The notes beneath the pieces were generated by a model. The model made no database searches, was not told the DNA's origin, and worked only from the letters and a program-made list of their open reading frames with translations. Shown piece after piece: positions 50,032-60,691 of a DNA stretch of 62,000 nucleotides. A program made the translations under genes and the position numbers. The stretch is from Zygnema cylindricum (taxonomy: Eukaryota > Streptophyta > Zygnematophyceae > Zygnematales > Zygnemataceae), in the NCBI GenBank assembly GCA_037447655.1, contig JBBHKE010000404.1:1-62000 (forward strand). Direction: 5' to 3'. Numbering within the stretch: the first letter of the stretch is position 1; each line of letters opens with the position of its first letter.

Positions 50032-51826
50032 CTATGTTTGAGCCTCCATGATGGACTTCATTTCGTCATTTGCTGCCTTGATCCAGTGATTCCGTTCTTG
50101 TAATGAGAAGGCCTCCTGAATGGTTAAAGGCTCCCCTGAGGCTGCCGAGTAGGCAAAGTGAGAACTTGCTTGCAGGCGGCTGCTGGATCTTCTTCCCCCC
50201 TGGAAATTCTGAGGCTGAGATCGTCGGATGCCGCGCATTGCGCTGATTGCGCTGGTTGCGATGTGTGTGGATTGACCGCTGTTGGTCCGGTTAGAACTAA
50301 ACTTGCTGAGGGACTTCGAGAGAGTCTGACTCCGGAGTCACTACCGGAGAATGTAGTATCTGTGGGACAATTTCTTGCATGCAATCTAAAATGACATATT
50401 CCTATACCTTTTGTTGCCTTTGCTGCTCTCTCATTTTAAATAAATCTATGGAGTCAAGCTCATCCTTTACAATAATATTTCGAGCTACAACTATTTTCTG
50501 CCTCTCAAACACAAAGACTCTATAACCTTTTGAGTGATCGTCATATCCTAAAAAAATACCCGGTTGTCCCTTCAGTTCTATTTTCCATCTATTTGTGGAC
50601 ATATCTAATATAAAGCACTAACTACCAAAGACTTTGAAATGGCTAACATCTGGTTTGCTACCTGTCCAGATCTCGTAAGGAGTAGTTTCCACCGATCTAG
50701 ATCCTATCCTATTCTTAATATAAACTGCACAGTTTAGAGCCTCAGCCCAGAATTTCGGATCCATATATTTATCTGCAAGCATCGACCTAGAGCTCTCCGT
50801 GAGAGTTCTATTTAGTCTCTCCGACACCCCATTTTGTTCCGGTGAATATGGAACAGTCAATAGATGACTAATACTTTCCTCGAGTAAATAGGTTTCAAAT
50901 TCTTTCGATGTATATTCACCACCATTGTCCGATCTGAGCTGCAAAATAGGAAAATTATGAAGTTTTTCAACCCATGCTTTATTGTGTTTGAAGTTACCAA
51001 ACACTTCACTCTTCTCCTTCATGAAGTAATCTTTTGCAAATCTAGAGAAATCATCTGTGAAGGTGACCATATATTTCATCCCCTTGGTAGATGGAACCTT
51101 CGTAGGACCAAAAACATCCGAATGAATTTGTTATAACAGTTTCGTTGACCGATGCTCAGACTCTTTAGGAAATGGCAATCGGTGGATTTTGCCTAAAGCG
51201 CAACCATCACAAGTTTTGACCGGCTCATATGTGATTGATACACCCTCTATTTTTCTAGCAAGGACCATTTTCCTAGAACTATCATAGTTTTCATGGCCTA
51301 ATCTTTTATGCCACAACTCATCTGAAACACTTGAGTACAGAACAGCATACTTCTTGGTATTAGCCATATCCATGCGGTACATCTTGCTACTATCTCTAGT
51401 ACTTGTAACCGCAACCTTGCCATTTCTGCTAACAACCTGCCGACCATTTTTCAAATTAACCTCAAATCCTTTACTCTCTACCAACAACGTAGAAAACAGA
51501 TTTTTCTTAAACTGAGGTACAAATAAGACATTGTGAAGAGTCCTTTCAATTGCTTTTCCCCCTACATGAACTAGTAAGGACACATCACCCACAGCACGAG
51601 TCTGGACACTCATTCCACAAGCATAAAAAATATTTTTCTCCGGCGTTGCTTTAAGATTTTTGAAAATGGCCTTGTTCCAACACATGTGGGCTGACGCTCC
51701 TGTATCCATTATCCATCTAGGGTCCTTTGCGCCCTCCATCGCTGCCTCCATAGCAAATAGATTTGTGTAGTCCTCCTCAAAAAATGTTAGAGTCTCGTCC
51801 TGGAGTGATGAAGGAGCTGAAAACAA
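50032..51826 (-). pseudogene. Element D protease and integrase region
   Basis: Protease active site MDTGAS is intact (about 51710). The integrase zinc-binding part HKRLGHENYD to CDGCALGKIHRLPF follows. The catalytic core carries FTDDFSR, SDNGGEYTS and PEQNGVSERLNR (DDE residues visible), then the C-terminal KPDVSHFKV and GYDDHSKGYRVF blocks and a low-conservation linker to RT. One in-frame TAA at about 51130 replaces a CAA present in element E, and further breaks occur at about 50610 and 50390. Confidence 0.9.
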
Positions 51827-51922
51827 TGTATTTCCACGAGGTGTTAGCCCCGTGAAGGAATTGTAAAACTAATTTTGTTGCCATCTCAGCCTGTATAAAC
51901 TTGTATCGTTAGCTTGTTTCAG

Positions 51923-52730
51923 TTAAGGACAATATTTGTAACCATGACCTCTCTCACTACAATAAAAACATGCATTGTTTGATTGTCTAGTTCCACCCTG
52001 ATTAAACTGTCTGAACTGGTTAAACTGATAACGTTGCTGATTAAATTGGCCTTTCCTCCCAAAGTTTGAATTAAAAGCCTCTACTTGCTCAACATTGAGA
52101 ATATTTGATGTAGCTTCCTTCTCTAATAAAATATTGATAGCTAACTGCAAAGCCCAGCTAGCTTTATCTTTCTGTTTGAGCATGTAAGATGCTCCTTTCA
52201 TACTACCAGGGAGACCCCTCATGAGCAATGCTGCCTGTTGAAACGGAGGAAACACCCCACCTGCACAAGCATGTGCATCTACAAGGATAGGAAATTTATT
52301 AGAATATTCAGCCATTGTACCGCCACTGTACTTATAGTCCCAAATTTTTCCAGCCAATAGAAGCTCTTCCTCCACATTAGCCTTTTCATAATCACTTTTA
52401 AGGGATTTCCAGATATCAATTGCTTTTTTCATTTTTATCCGAGACATAGCTAAGTCCTCAGATATACAAAATTTCAGAATAGAACGAGCTTGCGTATTTT
52501 TTGTTAGACCATGACGGATCAGATTCATCCAGCGAACCATCCAATATATCTAAAAGATTGACATTCTCAAAATGTGTCTCCACCATATCCGCCAGTAAAC
52601 ACACTTATCCCCGGAAAAGATAGGAATTCTTGATGACAGGCCCATAACCTGTTGTTCTACGACCACCGGTGCTGGTGGAGGAGACCACCGGTGCAGGTGG
52701 AGGAGAAGCAGTAGTAGTAAAAGTAGACAT
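51923..52730 (-). pseudogene. Element D gag
   Basis: The ATG at 52730-52728 lies inside the 5' LTR. A 22-bp duplication of the CACCGGTG-CAGGTGGAGG segment in the LTR shifts the frame right after the start. The body (52540-51923) has SILKFCISEDLAMSR, KKAIDIWKSLKSDYE (UBN2-type capsid) and a perfect zinc knuckle CFYCSERGHGYKYC (CX2CX4HX4C), then TAA (51925-51923). A +1-type frame change at an A6 run (about 52493-52498) is shared with element E. Confidence 0.88.
52637..52649 (-). other. Candidate primer-binding site, initiator tRNA-Met anticodon arm (element D)
   Basis: The minus strand reads GGTTATGGGCCTG, directly abutting the 5' LTR end. Its first 11 bases are complementary to the initiator tRNA-Met anticodon stem-loop (GGCCCAUAACC). 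It is inside the gag frame (codons for VMGL). Confidence 0.75.
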
Positions 52731-53380
52731 GATACACTCTCAGAAGCTATCAAGAATCCTACCAAACAACTCTTCTTAAGTGCTCACCAATTCTTATACA
52801 AGCTTCCACATTGCAGAAAACTCTATCTGAATATAGAGTAGCATAAACACTGACAACTCCAAAAGTTTCAATACAATCGACCTGACATCACTCAAGATAT
52901 AATGCTCAGAAGATTCCCAAAAACCGTTTGCAGTTTTACTGCTTGGAAGTCTGGATACATAATATGTTATGAGTCCTAAGTCTTATACTTGTGTTGAACT
53001 CACAACACCAGTGTACTTGAGAGATACGTCAAACCACCAAGCTACCAGTAATTTGAGCTACCAATGAGCTATCACTAAGCTACCACTGAGCTACCCACTA
53101 AGTTACCACTAAGTTACCCACTAAGTTGACTTGAATCATATCTATCGCAGTTGCTCTATTCTGTACTGAATCACATTTAAAATATCAGACGATGCGTTGT
53201 CTGTACGGACCATATCAAATATAATCGTGGTTGCGTTGTCCTGTCTGTGTTGCAGCTTCGCTGCTGCGCTGCTCTGCTGCTATGTTGCTGCGCTGCTCTG
53301 CTGCTGCGCTGCTCTGCTATATAGCAACTGCGTTGCGCTGTTGCGCTGCTCTGAGACTCAAAGCTTTCCAAAAGACAACA
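52650..53380 (-). repeat. Element D 5' LTR (731 bp)
   Basis: TGTTGTC...GAACAACA on the element strand. A TATA-like TGTATAAG (52792-52799) lies about 65 nt upstream of the gag ATG at 52730, so the transcript leader would be very short. The LTR ends 81 nt after the ATG. The right flank is satellite. Confidence 0.9.
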
Positions 53381-55705
53381 TAGTTTAGATATCAATTTGT
53401 GTTAACGCTAACAGGTTGTGTAGTTTAGATAACAGTTTGTGTTAGCACTAAGCATTAAAAGTTTGTGTAAGTTAGGTAACATTTCCTGTTAGCGCTAACC
53501 GTTTCTATAGTTTAGGTAACAATTCTTGAGAGCGCTAAAAGTTTGTGTAATTTAGATAACAATTCTTGTTAGCGCTAACGCATCCTGGAAAGGTCACAAC
53601 TCCTGTTAGGGATAACAATTTGTGAATGTAAAGTTGCAATTCTTGTTAGCGCTAACAGTTTGTGTAATTTAGGTAAAACTCTTGTTAGCGCTAACATTTT
53701 GTGTAAGTTAGGTAACAATTCTTGTTACCGCTAACAATTTGTGTAATTTGGATAACGATTTCCTGTTAGCGCTAATTGTTTGTGTAATTTAGATAACAAT
53801 TCATGCTAACCCTAACAGGTTGTGAAGTTTAGATAAAAGTTCGTGTTAGCACTTAAAGTTTGGGTAAGTAAAGAATTAATTTTTGTTAACGTTTATAGTT
53901 TGTGTAAGTTAGGTAACAATTCCTGTTAGCGCTAACAGTTTGTGTAGTTTAGGTTACTACTCTTGGTAACGCTAACAATTTGTGTAAGTAAGGTAACAAT
54001 TCGTGATAGCGCTAAAAGTTTGTGTAATTTAGATAACAGTTCTTGTTAGAGCTAATAGTTAGTGTAAGTTAGGTAACAAATCTTGTTAGAGCTAATAGCT
54101 TGTGTAAGTTAGGCAACAATTCTTGTTAGAGCTAATAGTTTGTGTAAGTTAGGTAATAATTCTTCTAATCGCTAACTGTTTCTGTTATTTTGGTAACAAT
54201 TCCTGTTAGCGCAAACAGTATGTGTTAATTAGGTAACAATTCTTGTTAGCGCTAACAGTTTGTGTAAGTAAGGTAACATTTCTTATAAGCGCTAATAGTT
54301 TTTGTAAGTTAGGTAACAATTCATAATAGGGTTAACAGTTTGTGTAAATAAGGTAACAATTCTTATAAGAGCTAACAGTTTGTGTAAGCTAGGTAACATT
54401 TATTGTTAGCGCTTAGAGTTTGTGTAAGTTAGGTAACAATTCTTGTTAACGCTATAAGTTTGTGTAATTTATGTAACAATTCCAGTAAGCGCTAAAAGTG
54501 TGTGTGATTTTGATAACAATTTCTCTTAGCGCTAACAGTTTGTGTAAGGAAGGTATCATTTCTTGTTAGGGCTAACTATTTATGTAAGTTAGATGAGAAA
54601 TTTTGTTAGTGATAACAGTTTGTGTAAGTTAGGTAAAAATTCCTGCTAGCGCTCACAGTTTGTGTAATTTATATAAAAATTCCTATTAGTGTTGACAATT
54701 TGTGTAATTTATATAACAATTACTTTTAGCGCTAACAGATGGTGTAAATTAGATTACAATTATTATAAGCGACAACAGTTTGTGTATGTTAGGTAATAAA
54801 TCCTATTAGTGCTAACAGTTTGTGTAAGTTATGTTCTAATTCTTGTTAACGCTAACAGTTTGTGTAAGTTAGGTAACAATTCCTTTTACACTAACAATTT
54901 GTGTAAGTTAGGTAAGAATTCTTGTAAGCGGTAAAAGTTTGTGTAAGTTAGGTAACAATTCTTGTTAGCGCAAACTGTTTTTGTAAGTTAGGTAACACTT
55001 CATGTTAGGGCTAAAAGTTTGTGTAAGTTAGGTAACAATTCTTATTAGCGCAAGCAGTTTGTGTAAGTTAGGTTACAAATCTTTTTATCGTTAACAGTTT
55101 GTGTAAGTTAGATAACAACTCCTCTTAGGGCTAACAGTTTGTGTAGCTATGATAAGAATTCCTATTAGCGCTAATAGTTTATGTAAGTTAGTTAACAATT
55201 CCTCTAGCGCTAACTGTTTGTGTAAGTTAGGCAACAATTCCTATTAGCGCTAATAGTTTGTGTAAGTAAAGTAACAATTCTTATAAGCGCTACTAGTTTG
55301 TGTAAGCCAGGTAACAATGTGTGTTAGGGCTTAGAGTTTGTGTAAGTTAGGTTACAATTCATGTTAGCGCTAACAGTTTGTGTAAGTGGTAACAATTCTT
55401 GTTAGCGTAAAAAGTTTGTGTAAGTTAGGTTAAAATTCTTGTTAGCGCTAACAGTGGGTGTAAGGTAGGAAACAATTCTTGTTAGCGCTAACAATTTTTG
55501 TAAGTTAGTTAACAATTCTAGTTAGCGCTAACTATTTGTGTAAGTTAGAGAAAAAATTATGTTACCGCTAATAGTTTGTGTAATTTAGAATATAATTCCT
55601 GTTAGCGCTAACACTTTGTGTAAGTTAGAAGACAATTCTTCTTATCGCTAATATTTTGTGTAAGTTAGGTAACAACTCCTCTTAGCGCTAACAGTTTGTG
55701 TAAGT
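53381..55705. repeat. 40-bp satellite array (about 58 monomers)
   Basis: Head-to-tail monomers of about 40 bp. Each contains GTTTGTGTAAGTTAGGTAAC, then AATTCTTGTT, then AGCGCTAACA. The junction of the last two gives a 12-bp perfect palindrome GTTAGCGCTAAC. Monomers diverge by substitutions and 1-2 bp indels. There is no coding potential and no spacer diversity. The array continues at 61334. Confidence 0.97.
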
Positions 55706-56360
55706 TGTTGTTCTACGACCACCGGTGCAGGTGGAGGAGCAGCAGAAGTAGTCGAAGTAGACATGATACACTCTCAAAAGCTATCAAGAATCCTACCAAA
55801 CAGCTGTTCTTAAGTGCTCACCAATTCTTATACAAGCATCCAAATCTCATAAAACTCTATCTGAATATAAAGTAGCATATACACTGACAACTCCCAAAGT
55901 TTCTTCACAATTGATCTGACAACACTCAAGATATAATACTCAGAAGTTTCCCAAAATTGTCTCCAGTTTTACTAATTGGAAGTCTGGATACATAATATGT
56001 TATGAGTCCTAAGTCTTATACTTGTGTTGAACTGGCAACACCAGTGTACTTGCGAGGTACGTCAAACCACCAAGCTACCACTAATCTGTCTAGCTACCAC
56101 TGAGCTATCACTAAGCTACCACTGAGTTACCCACTAAGTTGACTAGGATCGTATCTATCGCAGTTGCACTATCCTCTACAGAATCACATTAAGAATATCA
56201 GACGCTGCGTTGTCCGTATGGACCATATCAAATTTAATCATGGTTGCGTTGTCCTATGTTGTAGCTTCGCTGCTGCGCTGCTTTGTTGCTGCGCTGCTTC
56301 GCTGTATAGCAGCAACGCTGCTCCGCTGCTCTGAGACTGAAAGCTTTCCAATAAACAACA
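55706..56360 (-). repeat. Element E 3' LTR (655 bp)
   Basis: The plus strand begins TGTTGTTCTACGACC and ends ATAAACAACA. It includes the LTR-encoded gag start (CAT complement near 55763). It differs from the 5' copy by many substitutions and a shorter CTACCACTAAG-type stretch, so insertion is not very recent. Confidence 0.9.
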
Positions 56361-56529
56361 CTCCCAAAAAGCTTTAGACTCAGTATACTGGCGCAGCTGC
56401 GGTGACAAACTAGCGCAGCTTCGTAGCATAGCAATATAGCAATTAGAAAGTAACTCATTCCCACCACATCTCAATATTGGACTTAGCGCAGCATCGAAGC
56501 ATAGCAGTATAGCATTTCATTTATTCATT

Positions 56530-57032
56530 TAATCCCACTACATCTTTGCAATACTTTAGTTTAGGAGCAGGAAGGGCTTTGGTGAGCATATCAGCAATCA
56601 TTTTTGCGTCTGGCAGATAACATAACTTAATCACACTAGAGAACACTTTTCTCTTACAAAGTGTAATCGTACATCCATGTGTTTGCTTTTGAAGTGATGA
56701 CTCGGGTTAGATGCAATGGCAATGGCTGCCTGGTTATCACACCAGATCATCTGTGGACCAATTTGCATGTATCATAGTTCTTGTAACATGGATTTTACCT
56801 ATAAGAGTTCTTTGAGGGCCGAGCTTGCTGGCATATATTCTGACTCCATTGTCGACTGTGCTGTCAACTTTTGAAGTTTGGTGCTCCAGGAGCAAGTGCC
56901 GTTCCCAATTTGTAGAACGGATCCTGTGGTGGATTTCCAGCTTCGCATGTCGCCATAGCTTGCATCACTCCACGTTTGCAGTTTTACTTCTCCTCCGCCT
57001 AGTGTGAGTTTGAGGTCTTTGGTTCCAGCCAA
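56530..57032 (-). pseudogene. Element E RNase H remnant
   Basis: TWSDASYGDMRSWKSTTGS, STMESEYMPAS and the downstream CDNQAAIAIASNPSHHF region are readable but interrupted by stops and frameshifts. It is less intact than in element D. Confidence 0.85.
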
Positions 57033-57082
57033 ATATCTTAAGACTCTCCTTGCTGCATCAAAGTCAGATTTTATCGGATTCT

Positions 57083-57889
57083 TTAGACTCCTGCTCGGTA
57101 CACGACTGCTGTAGCAATGTTAGGACAAGTACAATTCATGAAATATATTAAGCTTCCCACTATCTGTGTGTAAGGTATTTGTGTCATAGAATCATTCTCT
57201 CGCGATTCTAAATACTCGCTAACAATGACACCTGGTTCCTTCTCTTCTCCCTCTAACTTCTGCCGAACCTCCATTGAAGTAAAACACCCTTTTGCCCCCC
57301 GCATTACGTACTCATCTAACATGTTTCCAATAGCCTCCTTTTTACTCAATTTTATTACTTTCTTAACTTTGTCCCTCTCTACCTGAATTCCCAAAATATA
57401 TTTTGCCTCACCGAGGTCTTTCATCTCGAACCGTGAGTTTAGAGCAGTTTTGATTTTGTTTATTTGAGCCATTGATTTGCTAATTAATAGTAAATCATCT
57501 ACATACACCGCTATATACACTATCCCATTTTCACCTTTTAGAACGTAGACAGAGTGATCAGTACTTATCCTTTGAAATCCTAGGCTAGTCAAGAATTCAT
57601 CAAGCTTCAGATTCCACTGTCTAGGGGCCTGTTTTAGGCCGTATAGAGATTTTAGCAACTTGCATACTAAGTGCTCTTTTCCTAGTTCCACATACTTTTC
57701 AAGTTGCTGCATGTAAATGGTCTCTTCTAGTTCTTTATGCAAAAAGGTCGTCTTTACATCCATCTGATGTATTTCCATATCTTCTATAGCAGTTAGGGAC
57801 AGCAAAATCCTAACTGTTGGAAATCTTACAACTGGAGAAAATGTTTCTTCAAAATCGATTCCTTCCTTTTGATTATACCCTTTTGCCAC
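57083..57889 (-). pseudogene. Element E reverse transcriptase
   Basis: A 268-codon open stretch from AKGYNQKEGIDFEE through [12 protein letters not shown] and the YVDDLLL catalytic box to the start of the RNase H linker (IVGSLIYFMNC). Upstream it is cut by a stop (CTTTTAACG; 57900). RT itself appears to keep its catalytic aspartates. Confidence 0.92.
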
Positions 57890-58362
57890 AAGTCTGGCCT
57901 TTTAACGTTCAATGGTGCTATCGGGTTTAACTTCACCTTGAATACCCATTTGCTGCCGATTGCTTTTCGATCCGGAGGAAGGTCCACCAGCTCCTATGTT
58001 TGAGCCTCCATGATGGACTTCATTTCGTCGTTTGCTGCCTCGATCCAGTGATTCCGTTCTGGTGATGAGAAGGCCTCCTGAATGGTCAAAGTCTCCCCTG
58101 AGGTTGCCGAGTAGGCAAAGTGAGAACTTGCTTGCAGGCGCCTGCTGGATCTTCTTCCCCCCAGAAATTCAGAGGCTAAGATCGTTGGATGCCGCGCATT
58201 GTGCTGATTGCGCTGGTTCCAATCTGTGTGGATTGATCGCTGGTGGTCGGGTTGGAACTAAACTTGTTGAGGAACTTGGAGAGAGTCTGACTCTGGAGTC
58301 ACTACCGAAGAATGTAGTATTTGTGGGACAATTTCTTGCATGCAATATAAAATGACATATTC

Positions 58363-59907
58363 CTATACCTTTTGCTGCTTTTGCTGCTCTGTCATTTTAA
58401 ATAAATCTATGGAGTCAAGCTCATCCTTTACAATAATATTACGAGCTACAACTATTTTTTGCCTCTCAAACACAAAGACTCTATAACCTTTTGAGTGATC
58501 GTCATATCCTAACAAAATACCCGGTAGTCCCTTCGGTTCAATTTTCCATCTATTTGTGGATGTATCCAATATAAAGCATTCACTACCAAAGACTTTGAAA
58601 TGGCTAACATCTCGTTTGCTACCTGTCCACATCTCGTAAAGAGTAATGTCTACCGATCTTGATCCCATCCTTTTCTTAATATAAACTGCACAATTTAGAG
58701 CCTCAGCCGAGAATTTCGGATCCACATTTTTATCTGTAAGCATCGACCTAGAGCTCTCCGTGAGATTTCTATTTAGTCTTTCAGACACCCTATTTTGATC
58801 TGGTGAATATGAAACAGTTAATAGATGACTAATACCTTCCTCAAGTAAAAAGGTTTCAAATTCTTTCGATGTATATTCACCACCATTGTTAGATCTAAGC
58901 TGCAAAATATGTAAATTATGAAGTTTTTCAACCCATGCTTTATAGTGTTTGAAGTGACCAAACACTTCACTCTTCTCCTTCATGAAGTCAACTTTTGTAA
59001 ACCTAGAGAAATCATCTGTTAAGGTGACCATATATTTAATCCCCCTGGCAGATGGAACCTTCGCAGGACCAAAAACATTCGAATGAATTTGTTGCAACAG
59101 TTTCGTTGACTGATGCTCAGACTCTTTAGGAAATGGCAATCGGTGGATTTTGCCTAACGCGCAACCATCATAAGTTTTGACCGGCTCATTTGTGATTGAT
59201 ACACCCTCTTTTTTTCCAGCAAGGACCATTTTCCTTAAACTATCATAGTTTACATGGCCTAATCTTTTATGCCACAACTCATCTGAGTGCAAAACACCGG
59301 AGTGCAAAACACCGGAGTACAGATAATCATTCTCCTTGGTATTAGCCATATCCATGCGATACAACTTGCTACTATCTCTAGTACCTGTTACCGCAACCTT
59401 GCCATTTTTGCTAACAACCTGCCTACCATTTTTCAAATTAACCTCAAAGCCTTTACTCTCTACCAACGACATAGAAAACAAATTTTTCTTAAAGTCAGGC
59501 ACAAATAAGACATTACGAAGAGTCGTTTCAATTGTTTTTCCTTCTACATCAATTAGCAAGGACACATCACCCATAGCAAGAGTTTGGACACTCATTCCAA
59601 AGGCATAATAAATATTTCTCTCAGGCGTAGCTTTCAGATTTTTGAAGATGGCCTTGTTCCAACACATGTGGCCTGACGCTCTTGTATCCATTATCCATCC
59701 AGGGTCCTTTGCGCCCTCCATTGCTGCCGCTATAGCGAATAGTTCTGTGTTGTCCTCCTCAGAAAATGTCAGAGTCTCGTCCTGGAGTGATGAAGATGCT
59801 GAAAACAGTGCATTTCCACGAGGTGTAGGCCTTGTGAAGCTTTTGTAAAACTGACTTTGTTGCCATCCCGGCCTGTATAAACTTGTATCGTTAGCTTGTT
59901 TCAGTTA
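58363..59907 (-). pseudogene. Element E protease-integrase, open frame after gag stop
   Basis: A frame of over 500 codons that is continuous with gag except for the TAA at 59907-59905. The protease site reads MDTRAS, with the glycine of DTGAS lost. The integrase shows HKRLGHVNYD, CALGKIHRLPF, TDDFSRFTK, RSNNGGEYTS (the D of DNGG replaced by N) and NRVSERLNR (PEQNG altered), so both enzymes are likely inactive. C-terminal KVFGSECFILD and GYDDHSKGYRVF follow. Confidence 0.9.
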
Positions 59908-60691
59908 AGGACAATAATTGTAACCATGACCTCTCTCACTACAATAAAAACATGCATTGTTTGATTGTTTAGTTCCACCCTGATTAAACTGTCTGAACTG
60001 GTTAAACTGATAACGTTGCTGATTAAATTGGCCTTTCCTCCCAAAGTTTGAATTAAAAGCCTCTACTTGCTCAACATTGAGAATATTTGATGTAGCTTCC
60101 TTCTCTAATAAAATATTGATAGCTAACTGCAAAGCCCAGCTAGCTTTATCTTTCTGTTTGAGCATGTAAGATGCTCCTTTCATACTACCAGGGAGACCCC
60201 TCATGAGCAATGCTGCCTGTTGAAACGGAGGAAACACCCCACCTGCACAAGCATGTGCATCTACAAGGATAGGAAATTTATTAGAATATTCAGCCATTGT
60301 ACCGCCACTGTACTTATAGTCCCAAATTTTTCCAGCCAATAGAAGCTCTTCCTCCACATTAGCCTTTTCATAATCACTTTTAAGGGATTTCCAGATATCA
60401 ATTGCTTTTTTCATTTTTATCCGAGACATAGCTAAGTCCTCAGATATACAAAATTTCAGAATAGAACGAGCTTGCGTATTTTTTGTTAGACCATGACGGA
60501 TCAGATTCATCCAGCGAACCATCCAATATATCTAAAAGATTGACATTCTCAAAATGTGTCTCCACCATATCCGCCCAGTAAACATACTTATCTTCGGAAA
60601 AGATAGGAATTCTTGATGACAGGCCCATAACCTGTTGTTCTACGACCACCGGTGCATGTGGAGGAGCAGCAGTAGTAGTAGAAGTAGACAT
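59905..60691 (-). pseudogene. Element E gag
   Basis: The ATG at 60691 lies inside the 5' LTR. The first frame runs MSTSTTTAAPP...VVVEQQ, then continues across the LTR/PBS border into VMGLSSRIPIFSEDKYVYW without a break, to about 60440. The second frame (60522-59905) carries the capsid-like part and the zinc knuckle CFYCSERGHGYNYC, ending in TAA. The switch between frames falls at an A6 run (about 60479-60484) shared with element D. Confidence 0.9.
60620..60632 (-). other. Candidate primer-binding site, initiator tRNA-Met anticodon arm (element E)
   Basis: GGTTATGGGCCTG on the minus strand, directly adjoining the LTR end GAACAACA. Eleven consecutive bases are complementary to the initiator tRNA-Met anticodon loop and stem. 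Identical to element D and inside the gag reading frame. Confidence 0.75.

Larger units (their letters stand above)
47509..53380 (-). mobile_element. Copia family-3 element D (5.87 kb)
   Basis: Minus-strand element with LTRs at 47509-48359 and 52650-53380, PBS, gag, protease, integrase, RT, RNase H and PPT in copia order. The left flank is family-1 RT and the right flank is 40-bp satellite. The 5-bp flanks (AATTT versus TAGTT) do not match, so D is not a simple insertion and was probably joined by recombination between elements. The coding region is broken by a handful of lesions only. Confidence 0.9.

Noticed and set aside
53381-55705. Possible CRISPR array (regular short repeats)
   Set aside because: Repeat units are contiguous and divergent with no unique spacers, and the genome is eukaryotic. 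It is a satellite.
60476-60490. Programmed -1 frameshift between two gag frames
   Set aside because: The needed change is +1 (or -2), there is no heptamer slippery site plus downstream structure that I can see, and the break lies in the middle of gag, not between gag and pol.
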